DNA from: Varroa destructor | Taxonomy: Eukaryota; Arthropoda; Arachnida; Mesostigmata; Varroidae | DNA: 64,000 nucleotides | NCBI RefSeq assembly: GCF_002443255.2 | Contig: NW_019211458.1 | Span: 11,306,402-11,370,401 of the forward strand | Reading direction: 5' to 3' | In this document: positions 11,298-24,100 of the stretch, in pieces | Layout: each line of letters starts with the position of its first letter | How positions within the stretch are numbered: position 1 is the first letter of the stretch | Notes under the pieces: generated by a model | Databases searched by the model: none | What the model saw: the letters and a program-made list of their open reading frames with translations, nothing else | Told to the model about the DNA's origin: nothing | Program-made: the position numbers and the translations under genes

Positions 11298-11462
11298 TTG
11301 TGTGTGCGCGTGTGTGTGCGTGTGCGCGCGTGTGTGTTCGTGTGCGCGCGTGTGTGTTCGTATGCGTGTGCGCGCGTCTGTGTGTGTGCGTGTTCGCGCG
11401 CGCGTGTGTGTGTGTGTGCGCGTGTGGCTGTGTGTTCGCGAGTGTGTCTGTGTGTGTATATA
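11298..11462. repeat. TG/CG alternating purine-pyrimidine tract
   Basis: About 165 bases of almost perfectly alternating pyrimidine and purine (TG with many CG steps, few interruptions). Such tracts favour left-handed Z-DNA. Long Val/Cys/Arg and His/Thr/Arg frames read through it on both strands are artefacts of the repeat. Confidence 0.9.
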
Positions 11463-14400
11463 TGTATACACATAAAACAGGATCAACGATGTTTATTTTA
11501 TAAAGTATAATCCTGACGTTAATGACAATTTACTAATTTTCTAGAGCTATGGTGAAATAGAATCGACCTAACAATTTTATATACTGCTGTGTTATAAGAC
11601 ACCTTCGGATTCGAATGTTGATACAAAACATACTTCAACGACCTTATCGATAGCTGAAACAGCATTAAGCTTTTTTTGTTTCTTAATTTAGTAGTCTAGC
11701 CACCGCTTCTTTACAATACATTTGTTCTTACACTCCTATAGCACACGTGCTAGCATATATCAGCCCACGCGCTTACGCAGCTCCTTCATCGAACTGGCAG
11801 CTTTGTCTCTTGAAGAAATCCTGTTTTATTTCCTATCAACGTCTTAACCTTAATCGAGTGCGTGTCAAATCTCCTTCAGCCACGACTAATTTACCACTTG
11901 CCCCGTCCGTCTCGCCCGCTCTTACTGTTGAGGAAAAATACATACTAGTTAATGGCTCCTGTGCAAAGGTTAAATTGTTATAATAGAACTAAGTTTTTTC
12001 CAATTGTTTTGGGTACCCCAAAGACAGGAAAGAAACGAGGGGATAGGGAGTCTGCCCGGTACGAAGAACGATGAAAGCGGCGAGGGCACCCACAGTCGAA
12101 GGCACGGCTTTGTAAGAAGATCACACAGACTCTGTGGTGCGTGGCACGAACAACGTTGTACTGCCATTCGGAACAGAAGCCACTGCTACCACCGATAGGT
12201 CGAACTTAGCAGCAAGTTTCGTCTGGTAGTGGCCTTGTACGCACTTGCATCTGACTCATTGATTTAGTTGGCCGGGAAAGAAAACAAGGACGATTTAGTC
12301 TCACTTACGTGCAAAAACAGCGGTATCGGCTGCTGATAACAGCTGACGACCTGATCCTTGAATCCTGCCCACATCGCCACCCCCTAAGCTTGTAGATACG
12401 GGACACAACGCAAAGCCAAACCAAAGTCGAATCCACATACGGAACGAAACCGCCGCTTGCCGGACGAGGATGCCGCCGTCTCAATAGCATCTATCCAAAA
12501 AGACATGTGTGAGACGGAGGCAATATCGGCTGCATCGTTGTTTGTACTATCAAAGTGTAGCAGTGCTAGCGCCACAAGTAAACGATTAAACCCACAGAAC
12601 TAGGCACAAAGCACCCCAACCGACAGTCTCCCATACCACTTAACTATCCGGCCGCTGACTCTCAAACTTGCCGCGCTCCATGTTCCAAAACATGTTCCCT
12701 ATTGTCGCCCCCGACTTGTCTTAACTTATCGTTTCGACCTTTCAGAGTGCACACCCCGACTCTGTTTGCCCTACCATTTTCATTCGGTCCACACCTCCTC
12801 CGTTTCCCGCTACTGTATGATGTTCCTGGCCTCGTTGGTCATGAGAAAGGGACCCCGTAACTTGTTTACGGTAGACGGTTTACAGCCGACCGGTCGCAAC
12901 AAGACAGCAATGACGAGTGGAAGAAGAAAGGTGGTCTTAAAAAAAGGACCAAGTTAGAGAACCAAATTTGGCGACAGCAAGCGACCCTACCTCAGCTGGA
13001 TGCCATTCTAGCAAAGCAGGACTTTATACGCTCGAAATACAATGGAACAAGTAGAACTTAGGACAAAAAAAGGACAGGTTCAGCCACAGATTAGCCGCAG
13101 AATAGCAGGGGCTGCAACTTGTACTAAGAAAATGGGTACGAACGAATAAGCAGCAATAGAAACAAGTGTAGAAACATGTTGACCGATAAAATAATATCTT
13201 TATCTATTTGTATAGATGGTTGCTGAATGCCCCATATTCTTTGACCGGTGATTTTTAAAGGAAAAGAAACGTACAATATCAGCATGAAAAGCATTGCTTT
13301 TTCCTCCTCCGTTTCGAATATCGTTGTTTCAATTAGAACGCAAAAATGGATGACCCGCGGTTAAGATCTACGCCGCCTTCAAACTGATGATCACGAGGCC
13401 TGCGAGCATAGCAAAAGGGAGGGAATTCACTCGCATTTCAGTACTTTTTTTGGATAATGTTAATTGAAACGGAAGGCAATAATATTTTGGGCATGCCTTT
13501 TCAACCACGTTGAGGGACATATTGTGAGCAAACTAAACCAATTACAATTAGTTGAGGCAAGACGCACACAGTTTCCTGAAAGCCTCTCAAAAATCGTAAT
13601 CGTAATCGAGAAAGCATATATAGCGCTATCGGAGTAAATCTCAAAGTTAGATTTAAATAAATGCATCTTTAGTGTCATTTATTGGGAACTAGATGAAAGA
13701 AAAACACGACCTAATCAAGATACACCTAGCTATGATTTGTGTCAGACGCTCGTTGTCTGATATTTTAATAGTTCCCTGATGTAGTCACGTCCGACTAGAG
13801 AGGTCGACATAGAAAATATCGTAATGTGTGAGGTCATCAATCAAGCAACTTTGAATTCAACGAGAAAGCTTACGTCGGCGATTTAGGGAAACGCATGCTT
13901 CGTTAACGTTGCTACTTCAACGATGGCAGGTGTAGGCCGACGACGGTCATGGCCCCGGCCGATTTCAAAGCGCTTGTAGAGTTCCACACATACGTGCCCT
14001 CTTAGAGGTGGAGCTTTTGTGACGAGAAGTGTACACGATCGGTTCACGTGAATTGAACCTATAGCCGCATTACCTCGTTGCTACCCACCTATGATTTCCA
14101 GGCGATTTTGCAGGTAGGCAGGCCATGCACTTAACTAGAACCCCTGTCGAAAGTGGAAGGTAACGCGCTGAGTGTCACGCCGTGTAACTCTGCATCCAGA
14201 ACATTCAGCTTCGTCAACATAACCAGCCATATTTACGTACGGTCCCCCTCGAGACCCAGCGTATCTGGTAAGTGCTAACTGGAACGGTTCAAAGGAAAAA
14301 CGAAATGACCTTTCCTGCAAGTCATGGTTTCGAAGTCATATCAAACATATCGCGAACCATGACCTAAGCTGATAAAGAGGTCCAGGGTTTAGTGGGTGAG

Positions 14401-14478
14401 AGTCCCACAGTACCGGACAAAGCACAATTCAGTAATGTCTGGTCTGCATAATGCATTTCCCTTGACCTCCAAAAAAAA

Positions 14479-14481
<3 letters not shown>

Positions 14482-14559
<78 letters not shown>

Positions 14560-14571
14560 AGAGGAGGAGGA
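14482..14571. repeat. Compound TA and GA microsatellite
   Basis: Roughly 39 bases of TA pass directly into about 29 bases of GA and then a purine-only GGAGA-rich tail. The purine/pyrimidine part could form a triplex. It lies about 320 bases upstream of the candidate plus-strand exon at 14891. Confidence 0.92.
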
Positions 14572-14890
14572 ACTGATACTAAATAGTTGCGCTCGATTAC
14601 TCTACGAATCTGAGTGGAGCTATATAGCTTTTAGCTGACGATAAATCCGAGGAATAACCACAAACAGTTGTTGCAGAAGGTGGTAGTGAGAATAAAATTA
14701 ATCAGAAAGGGCGAGAACCGCCATTCGAAAGATGACCAACACAAACAGGGCATGTTGTAATGCCACAATTGCATAAGAACCCTCTCAAGTCGAAAATGGA
14801 ATCGCACTGCAGAGAAGAACGCCAGTTAGCTTTTGCGCTTGCTTGATCAATACACTGCAATCCTCCATGCGTTTTTTTTTTCTTGATCAG

Positions 14891-15192
14891 TGGTGTATGA
14901 AGATACTAGAGGCAGCGTCCTTCGAATCTGCTAAAAATCAGGACGACGATAAAACGAATCAGTCAGACTTCGCCACCGCGACTGCCGCCGCCGCCTCACT
15001 CTATGTTGGTGTACGCTTAAGTAGATACCACAGACGAACCACAATTTCTGTTGAACACTCAACTGCTGTTACCAGCGCTTGGCATCTATGCCGTAAACGT
15101 TCAGCTCCGCCGTTCAGTGCCGTAAACGGGCACGTTCAGCTCGACGTGACCCCCGATACGGCTTCAGTGAATATTAGTATGGTCAAGGAGAG
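14891..15192 (+). CDS. Candidate plus-strand exon, 302 bases, open throughout
   Basis: The acceptor is a run of T followed by CTTGATCAG and the donor is GAGAG followed by GTAAGTGTC; both are strong. One frame is open from end to end. Its peptide includes MKILEAASFESAKNQDDDKT, an Ala-rich patch and HVQLDVTPDTASVNISMVKE. It lies in the minus-strand gene's long intron, on the opposite strand. It might be an exon of a nested or antisense transcript, coding or not. No partner exon was identified, and the peptide is not recognised. Confidence 0.28.
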
Positions 15193-18100
15193 GTAAGTGT
15201 CTATTTTACCTTGGAGGAATTTCATCTTGGGATGCTGCTGCTAGCTAAACTACTATTTTCTCAAAAGAAAAATGGCAAAAGGGGGCACGGAGGAAGTGAA
15301 GGAACGATCTAAGTGGGTAAACGGACGGTGGATATATCTGTTTACCCGGTGGCCGAACAGCTAACCTGCATACCCCCAACCTGTTGTACCCGCACTAGTT
15401 GAACGTGGGCTGCTTCAACAGAGAGAAGGAGGTAGAGAGTAGTTGTAGAATTAATAATCAGGGCCCCAACCTAAAGCTCAGATTTAACGACGCTCCGGCT
15501 CTGAGCCAGAAAACTTAAAGAATCAAGAAGTTAACGCAGTAGAAGTCCTAGCGGGTGGGGCAACGGCGGAGCAAGCAGGTCGCATAAAGTCGAACGATTC
15601 AACTTGGATACCGCAATTCAAATGGGTGGGCAAAAGAAACGAATCCAAGCAGCGCCTACTGCCATCATGGCTCGCGCTGTACTCAAACGCAAGCACGACG
15701 AAATTGCACCCAGGGGATTGGAACCACTGAAGTCCATTGGTCATCATCAAAATGAAACCATCTAACCAAAGAATCACTCTAAAGGGCCGCCCGTGTTATT
15801 TTGAATGCCAACGACGATTAAGGTAGCATGGGTTGGAGGATTATTACGTCATTATACTAAATGAGAAAAATGTGAAAAGATAAAAATTTCACCGATAACA
15901 ACTTGTGGTTCAGTAACTACAGCTGTTTACTGCTACTTGGCAATGATAGGCGGCCTACACCAGTGAGTGCGTATAATGAAGTACTTAGTCGTTTTGCTTT
16001 TCTATATATAAACACACACAGTTTTTTAAATATTTTGTCGACAGAAAACTACAATTACCATAATAAATCTGAACTAGTAGTAAAGGTAACAATCAAGAGA
16101 CATTCACAACTAACTGCGTATTCCCCCATCATGCAATAAATGAAATCAAATCTATGTAAAGGTAAGATGTTGTTTCTAACATCGCTAGTCCAGTGTCATA
16201 TTTTTAGAGCAGGGTTTCAATAGAATGTAGGGCCGGTCGACGATTTCCAACGAGCTCACATAGCAAGACTCAGGTGTATTGTCGCCACTGTTGTTATTGT
16301 TTGTGTTATCAGCCAGCAGTTGGCTATCCACTGCTCACAATGAGGGTACAACAATCTCCTTCCTGCCTTTCAAATGCTTTGTTTTTCTCACTGTAATTCG
16401 CATTTCTTTTCGTGCGATTCCTCCCCGAGCGGCAGCGCAGTGAACTGATTACTAGAACTATTAGTATTAGTGGCTGCATCATTATCATCGTCAGCAGAAT
16501 GTTGCAATAGAAGATGATCTCTCGGTACGTGCTACGTCGCTGATCGGTATCGATGTCTATGCTATAGAGCGTAACTTTAGCAACAGCAGAAAAGGCAGCC
16601 AAATACGAGAGCGGCCCGGAGCTTCGCGCAGTTCTCGACGGGCTGCTTAATCGGACCGCATGATTCGTTAGTAGATTCGGCCGGTTCCAGGACGATCACT
16701 TTTGTCTTTTCGTCTGTCCACCGTCGCATCGCCAATACAGCTACTGTTGCTTGTACTTTTCGGGCTCGAAAGCATCTGCAATTGACGGCAAATAGTCATT
16801 CGATCCTTGTTCTCAGTTTTGATCTTTTTACTTGTTCTCTCTTTCTGGCCAGACAGGCGCATTTTTTCGTACTCGTACCATTTAATGCTGCCCCGCTGAC
16901 AACAACTCACCCGAGCCCTAAGTCCTGTCGCAGTTGGCCGCTGAGCTGCAGCGCCCGCTAGCGATGATTATCTGCAATCGGCCATCACAGCGGAGACAGG
17001 GCAGCGACTGTCGAGGGTTGACTTTTAGCGGGCAGCGAAGAGTCGCTGCAGTTCAACACAGAAAGCAGGACCGAGCAGGATCGGTCAGTGTACGCTTCAT
17101 GACAGACACGGTATCCGTTAGTCTGCGCATACGGGGTAGTAAAATATAAAAAACAACACCAAGGGTTGACGCTTGTTCGGCGGAACTCAAAAGCTTCTGT
17201 AGTAAAAAAGAAGAAGTGGAGAAGATAAAGAGGCAAAAGTGAGAGCAATAGAGGAGCAAAAACTGCACAGCGGGGCAACGGTCGAAACCGCTGATGACAG
17301 CAGAACAGTGCCATTACCATGCGCGCGCTACATTGGCCCTTCCGGCCAAATAGAAAGCGACTATTGTCACAAGATGCAACTATTGCTGAATGTGTATTAG
17401 GGTGAATATCAGCATATTGCAGTGCCGTTCACGTGCGAACGAACGAACTGCTCAGGCGAGCCAGAGCTGGGCCAGCGGATTTTTCATATGCTTGGGAACA
17501 AATCTATTCTTTGTTGACAAAGGTACGCGTTTAGATCAACTTGAATAATAAAAAGTACATCGTATAGTTTCTGTCCGCTAACAAACGCTTAATTGCCTAT
17601 ATGTAATCGATGGAAGTTTCAACACAGCATTTGCATTATAAGCGTACAGAATGATTAGGATATCTATATATGCACAAACGTGCTAGGAACGATTATGTCT
17701 TATTGAAGTAAAGTGCAGCTTTTTTTTTTTACTATTGCATTGTTTTCCGCTGTTTCTGATAATAAGTTAAGCGAAACGAATCATTCTGCAGCTGCCGCTA
17801 CTTGTTTATCCAGTTCGTGTCGTTAAGGGCGATCTGACGACGCCACAGTTTCACCACATTGATAGATAAATACCACACCCGAACTCCGCGTAGATCTTTA
17901 GGCACTGAACGACCACATAAAGATACAATACACTTGTGAACGAATGACCGCCGTATACAAAATAACCCATCTCCTTCCCAGTCTTCATTATCTTCACGTG
18001 TACACATGTACTTGGCGTTCGTGACGAGGAAGTCACTTCGATCCATATAACTTCGATCCAAGTAACGGTATCAATGGTAAGGTTGCTATTGCTATTGCCG

Positions 18101-18514
18101 CCTGCCGAAATTACGTAAAAACATTTGATAAAATGTTACTAGACTGCCACTTACTTTGCTGCAGCCTCTGGCTGAAGCACTTATTTCCGTGGGACACTGC
18201 GAGTATAGCATGCGTAAAAGCAACTCCTATCCGAGACGAATAACAGAAGCATCAATCATCGCGTGACAGTATGAAAACGAAGGCATAGACACCAGCACTA
18301 AATAACAATCTCTTTGCCGATAGAACGCGAACGTGATGATGGCAGTAAGTTCCGCCTTTCGAATACGAGGACCTTTTTGAAAACAAAGCAGTCCGATATC
18401 ATATAAAAGGCTTACAAGTACACCTCACAAAAATCTATCGTCTTTCTACCTCGTCTAAGGTCGTAGCTCAAGCGGGATGAAAAGTTCGAGATAGATAGGA
18501 CATACGTATACTCA

Positions 18515-18555
18515 CAGCGGATATAATCCGCTGTTACATTAGCAGTGGATTATAT
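18515..18555. repeat. Palindrome plus overlapping hairpin with three copies of one half-site
   Basis: 18515-18533 is a palindrome with 8-base arms around ATA. Its right half (18521-18533) also pairs with 18543-18555 at 12 of 13 positions, plus one G-U, across a 9-base loop. The half-site CAGYGGAT therefore occurs three times, in alternating orientation. It could be a dimeric protein site or a small element end. Confidence 0.75.
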
Positions 18556-19720
18556 ATTGTGTATTCTTATTCAATACTATTTTTATCAACTGTAAAAAAT
18601 CACCAATCAACTAAGAACCAGAACAATAAATACATTATTGAAGTCAAGCGTGACGTTTTGTTATGTGCATCGAACATCGTCGGGTTGCCTGCATTCTTTT
18701 TTTTTGTCAAATCGGCACGTTATGTGATAAGGCCAGTTTCACACCGGCCTCATTTCTTTCAATTAGTCGCTTAGTTCTTAAGATGACATAAAGATGAGAT
18801 CGGCGATGCTGGCTAAAGCACTGTGACGGCCAAAATATCAAACAAAATTCGTCCCAGCAGAGCGTACATTGAATCTAGATTCGGTACAGAGCAAGATGAT
18901 TGGCCGTTTTAGTGATGGGATGCAAAGCATTGCCCGCTCGATGATGCGGTCTGTCTCTACGGTCAGTCTAATACTATGCAATTCGAGCTCATAACCCAAA
19001 AACTAGAACATATAGCAGGCGAAAATATACAATTATTTCATCCAAACGGTTACTGATGTTACTATACCTACCGTTTATCGAATAGGTCTACAACATCCAT
19101 ACAGACCAAGGTTGATCTATGTTTAAAATGATATGTCGAGCGATAACGGTTATTGAATGTACAGTTCAAAGCCTCAGCGATTGTTTACTTGAAACCATAC
19201 TACTTTTATGGTTGGGTGGAACGTTGTGCGCAACGTAACTGCTTTAACGTTCAACACAATAGTAATCACCGAAGCTGCGAACGCGTACAAAAACGGAGAA
19301 TGAGCCTGTCGGAACACATAACTAAATTATTGCCTTCCCCATAAATGGGCCTTTGCCTGAAGTGCGTTAAACAGAGAAAAACACTATTATTCTGTGTGCA
19401 TAGAACGTGCCCGAAATGTTCGAGTGACGAGAAACGTAAAGATAAAAACGAATATAACGTCCATTAACCCATGTCAACGTGCAGCTAAAATCATACCGTC
19501 GAGAATTTTGCTTTGAAACCGAAATTTAGCCGATTGTAACAATATTTCAGTTACAAAAGATCCGACGGCGAGAAATGAAACAACTTTACTATCCGACTTC
19601 AATCGCTTTAGTCAACATCAATTTTTAGTTCTAAACAACTGTCTTGATGGAATTTCATCTTTTTTTCATCACGGCCAGTATGTCGTCTGCTGCTGCTGCT
19701 AGTAAATACATTGCTCTAGT

Positions 19721-19740
19721 CGACGTTGACGTCAGCGTCG
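19721..19740. promoter_or_regulatory. CRE-type site (TGACGTCA) in a 20-base near-palindrome
   Basis: 19727-19734 is the full palindromic cAMP-response/ATF consensus TGACGTCA. The flanks extend the dyad to 20 bases with one mismatched pair. It lies in the long intron about 1.3 kb downstream (minus sense) of the form B first exon. Binding is inferred from the consensus only. Confidence 0.45.
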
Positions 19741-20361
19741 AATGAAGCCGTACGGCGGTGAGCGTACACTCATATTGATTTCTCGAGAGACAACTAGATC
19801 CACAACCGATTGGTCGCTTGTTTAACCGGATCTCCCTTGATCGAGGCGACCACCGACGCTGAGGGATCGCATAGCACGATGGTCCTTAGTCCCCCAGCTA
19901 ATTGCTCTCGCGCTAACTAGTTGATGTGTGTAGAAGCCCTGGCATATCTCTTTCGCCTGTAAACCTGACAGGGCCACTAACTAGATTCCGGTAGTAATTT
20001 GTTATAAATCAAAAAGGTGCGGTGGACGCAATGACGCAAGGGGGCTATTAGAGGTGATTATGATGTACGGCCCGTGCTAGCAAACAATCCTCCCAAAGCA
20101 GCCGCCGCCGCCACCTCCATCCAAGTCGACTCAGGCTCCAGCGTCACATCGACCGACGACTATTTCTCCCCCAAAGACAAAAACCAAGCTCTCGCTCACT
20201 TCCATAGCATCTCTGCAACCCTTCTGTCCTCTCTTTCCTAACCGCTGTTAACTCCTAATTATAGCTCAAAAGGATTTCCGTGGACATGTGTTAGTTTCCA
20301 TACCCCCTTAGTATATGCTCATCTATCGTTAAGCAGAAGGTTTTTCGGAAATTTTTCCTAC

Positions 20362-20431
20362 CTGCTGATAATTCAAATTACTGCTTAAGACTTGAGCGAA
20401 CCGAAGCGCTCAGCCATATGCCAACCGCTAC
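20362..20431 (-). other. Candidate noncoding exon, 70 bases
   Basis: The acceptor is TTTTGTGTTTAG with a T-rich tract and the donor is CAGCAG followed by GTAGGA. It contains ATG in fair context, but the frame MAERFGSLKS stops after ten codons, so it would be an untranslated leader exon. It lies about 630 bases downstream (minus sense) of the form B first exon. It may be chance. Confidence 0.18.
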
Positions 20432-21057
20432 CTAAACACAAAATATATATGGGTATAATTTATTGTCAATGTCGTCAACTTTGCAATTACTAAGCTCAGC
20501 GCGTGCTAAAGAAATTGCAGTATACAATTCTCAGCCAAATTCTTCTTCTTCTTTGGTTATTTCGGATCCCACGTTCTCCATGTCCTTATTCCCATCGTCC
20601 TGTCTTAGTTCACACTTTGAATTCAGATATTCTTTAGCGTCCTTCCGAGGGCTTTAGCATGAAGGCGAAAGGAAAACAGCGACACGGCGTGATAGTGAAG
20701 TGTCCAGCCAGTTGGGTGCAGAAATACTCGTTGACGTTACGGTGGCCACAGGAAGCAATTTACAGAACAGAACATGCAAGACTTCTGCAATACATACTTT
20801 GCCAGCAAGTTCACCCGCCAAAATGAAGGAAGGTCGCTATGTAGCAAAAAAAAAAAAAGACGACGGGGCTTATTTGGATGACGAATGATTGCTACAAAAT
20901 CAGTGGCAAATTTTTCGTGGAAACTCAGCCGAAGATGTAGCTGCCAAAGAAGTTTACTTTTTACTGTTTCTTTGCGTTGTATCGGAAACTGCCCCGCAAA
21001 CCAATGATCATTCGTTCAACAACAGCTGTTGGGTAATATATATAATATAATTCTTAC

Positions 21058-21120
21058 CTGCTGCCCAAACTCGTCGCCGGCAGAAGAAAGCGCCGAAGCC
21101 ATCATGGCTAAGTAATCCAT
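21058..21120 (-). CDS. Alternative first coding exon, N-terminal form B
   Basis: There are 21 codons from ATG at 21120, in good start context (GAAAATGG), to a strong donor (CAGCAG followed by GTAAGA), ending in phase 0. This joins in frame to the 6.5 kb exon. The peptide starts MDYLAMMASALSSAGDEFG and ends in QQ. Upstream is an A-rich leader with a very good acceptor (GTTTTTCTAG, boundary at 21169). From that acceptor the frame is also open (SRRVKNSGKKQKNLLK before the Met), so this may instead be an internal exon with incoming phase 1. That incoming phase does not match the phase-0 end of the 43 kb exon, so the two exons are more likely alternatives than consecutive. Inference: a second promoter lies in the long intron. 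Confidence 0.6.
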
Positions 21121-24100
21121 TTTCAAGAGATTTTTTTGCTTTTTTCCAGAATTTTTCACACGGCGACTACTAGAAAAACGTCCACGAATTTCATACGAAA
21201 TAAGCTTTCTGCAACCTGTCTCTTGTTGTCAATTGGCATCACGACAAAAATTATTACACCTAATATTTAACCGCAGTATACGCTAAGCTAATAGCTATTA
21301 GACAATTGCTACAAGGTTTTTCGCCACAGAATGACATAGGTTATCAGAGCATGTCAGCTTTTCATCACTAAAGGGAACACAAGCGGCATTATTCAGTAGG
21401 CTTGCGCATCCGCAACGTGACTCTTCGTTGCACTCACAAAGAAATTATCCATGAAAAAGCTTCCGAGTACAGTGAAATCTCGCACCATCCACCATTAAAG
21501 TATACATTTGAATAGGACAAACCGTGAATAGCATCATCATGATCCATGCCTCGCTAGCTAACAACGTTATGAAATAGTCGTCACTTGTAAAATCGTTATG
21601 TATTTCACCCCTCGTATACGACCCCTCCTTCCCTCACGCGCACAAGGAACAATACCGAGCACGTTACAACAACTGCTGCCTCGTTAGCTCCTGAAAGGCC
21701 GAGTAGCGGCGGGTTTAATTGTACACCGATAGTAAGGCTGTTTTGTCGCTACTGTTACCCAGACGGCGATCGTGTTAAGGCTGACCCTCAACCAGTGTTT
21801 ACATTCGTGATACGAAGCAGTGACTAACTGTTAGTCAATGACACCCTGTGAAACGCTTCGACAGACGCTCTCCACACTTAGTTCTGGTAGTAGCTGGAAA
21901 ACAACGCGCAAACCCGCGTACACGCCACGAAATTTCAAGCGCTAACTAAGAAATGAGCGGGTACGTCGGAGATGCTACCTCCGTGTAAAGCCGATAGCAA
22001 TGCCAGCGATGACAAAGGAAGGAGCCTATTGCAGTAATCAACGTGCACTGTTCTAGTAGCAGCAGTAGATAATGCCTCGTTTTTTTTTATGAAAGCACTT
22101 CTTTGTCACCAGTGATGGCCGCAACCAATATTAACGAAGCGATATTTCCTTCCTCAGCGTCATCGTTTGACTAGTATGAAACTAACAGAAGCACGAATTG
22201 TCTGGTAGCGCCTCAACCACGAGACGCTCGTTAGAATGGAGCTTGTGCTGTCCGGCTTTCATGTGAACACATTCTGGCAACAACGCCTAAGATAGGTTTT
22301 CTCTTAGGCTTTCTACCGCAAAGTCGTATAGCAGCACAATAAGGCAAAGGCAACGAGACATTCGTACGTGCACCGCTTCCGTGGCAGTGGTCTAGGTCCC
22401 GGCGAGCCTGGACACACCCGTCGCAACAGCGGTAGTAACAGTCATCTTTTGTCGCCGTCGTCTCATCGACCAAGTGTGAACCTCCCCTCTAGAAGACAGG
22501 CCACGAGCTCACGCACTGCCGCCTTCTTTCCGGCAGCCGCGGCCAGCGCTAGTCGCCTGTGGTCCGCGACTCCCTCTCGCGTTCTCTTTCTGCTCCGTCA
22601 GTTCTGACGATTTTTTTTGTAGCCCGCTAGCGTTACCACTGTGGCCTGAATGTGCGGACCCTCTCCATAGCATGCACAGAGCGCGACTCAAGCATCACTT
22701 GATGCCGCCGTCAGTGTTCACTTCTTATTTCGGTCATAAAGCTTAGGTGGCAATTCTTGCCGTCAGAATCCTTCGTAGCTCTGAGTATTCGACAGTAGGC
22801 ATATTAGCAGTTCGATGCTCCGGCTGTTTGGCTTTTTCCTTTCTCTTTCCTCTATCTATGGTGAATGTTCCGTTTGTTCAAGAAAAGCAGAAAAAACAGA
22901 GAAGGAAAAAAGAGAACAAGGAAAAAAGGAACCATCAGGCCAATTTATGACAGCATTGACGACAGAGAAAATAAAAGGGGTTCCGTTCCAATAAGCCACT
23001 ATACATGACCGTTATTTATCAGCCTCAGAACCTGTCAGTGACTGCAAGGGCGTTGAGTATCTCAACGGTGGCAACGGATAATCCTAGTAGCCCTTTTCCT
23101 TCTTTATTCAGTCGCTTGCTTTTACTCTAGGTAAGTCCTCCATTTTGCCTAGCAGTATATACTATGGACACCACGATTTTGAAGGTGGCTCACTCCTTTG
23201 AGCCGTCTGGAGACTCTTCTTAGTAAGCTGTCTTCAACTCCTTTTATTACTATCTGTTTCTCACTACTCATTTAAGCAAGGAGGACGAGTGGGAATGATA
23301 GTGAAGTTTCTCCTGCCGGTGTTTATCACAACGATATGAGTAACTTCACGAAAGAGGTGGGAAAGCAATTAGATTATTGATAGGTAAGTACTAGGCTCTA
23401 TTATAAGCAAGTGGCATTAATATACATGATTCAGTCTCGAGGAATGTATTAGAAAATTCTACGTTCGCGGATGTATGCAATGTAAACAAACGTTCTGTCA
23501 GTAGGCTACAATTAGACAGGCAATGAGTACTAACGTACGTCCACGGCTGGCTATTATGCCGTCCTTTATAGGTTTATCTCTACCTCCCTTTTCTGTAGTA
23601 CTCTGTTTCCACCAATACCCAATACTGGAAATGGAAAAAATTGAAACAGTTCCTATTAATTTAATATGTGAGACGTCGTCCTGCACTGTCAGCTTACCGT
23701 CCAATGGAAGGACCCTCGCCATTCGCAAAGCTTACTGTAATTACTAAACTAGAATTTACGCGACAATTGCACTACTTCTAACCCTCGACTATCGAAGGAC
23801 AATATACTCAGCAGCTGGCGCATCCGTTCGCCCGTGTATATATATATATAATAACAACACTCGAGTTTCTTATCGACTGACTAATCAGCCATTTGCAATA
23901 CCCGAAGCCAATTAACCAACGATAATATGTACTATGACAGGGCATCAATGATTAGCCGCTAGCGACTTGACCAGCTAAACCCATAGGAAACTAGTATTGA
24001 CGATTACTTCACTAACCTAAAAATGATTTCTACGAGCGTCAGCCTTTGACTAAAATGTCACTAGGTAATCAAGATACTAGCTAGACTCGCCGAAGCTTAA

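Noticed and set aside
11063..11510. Long Cys/Val and His/Thr-rich open frames on both strands
   Set aside because: They are translations of the TG/CG microsatellite, not genes.
15690..15740. Minus-strand GGTTCCAATCC resembling a tRNA B box
   Set aside because: No acceptable A box, anticodon arm or acceptor stem could be built around it.
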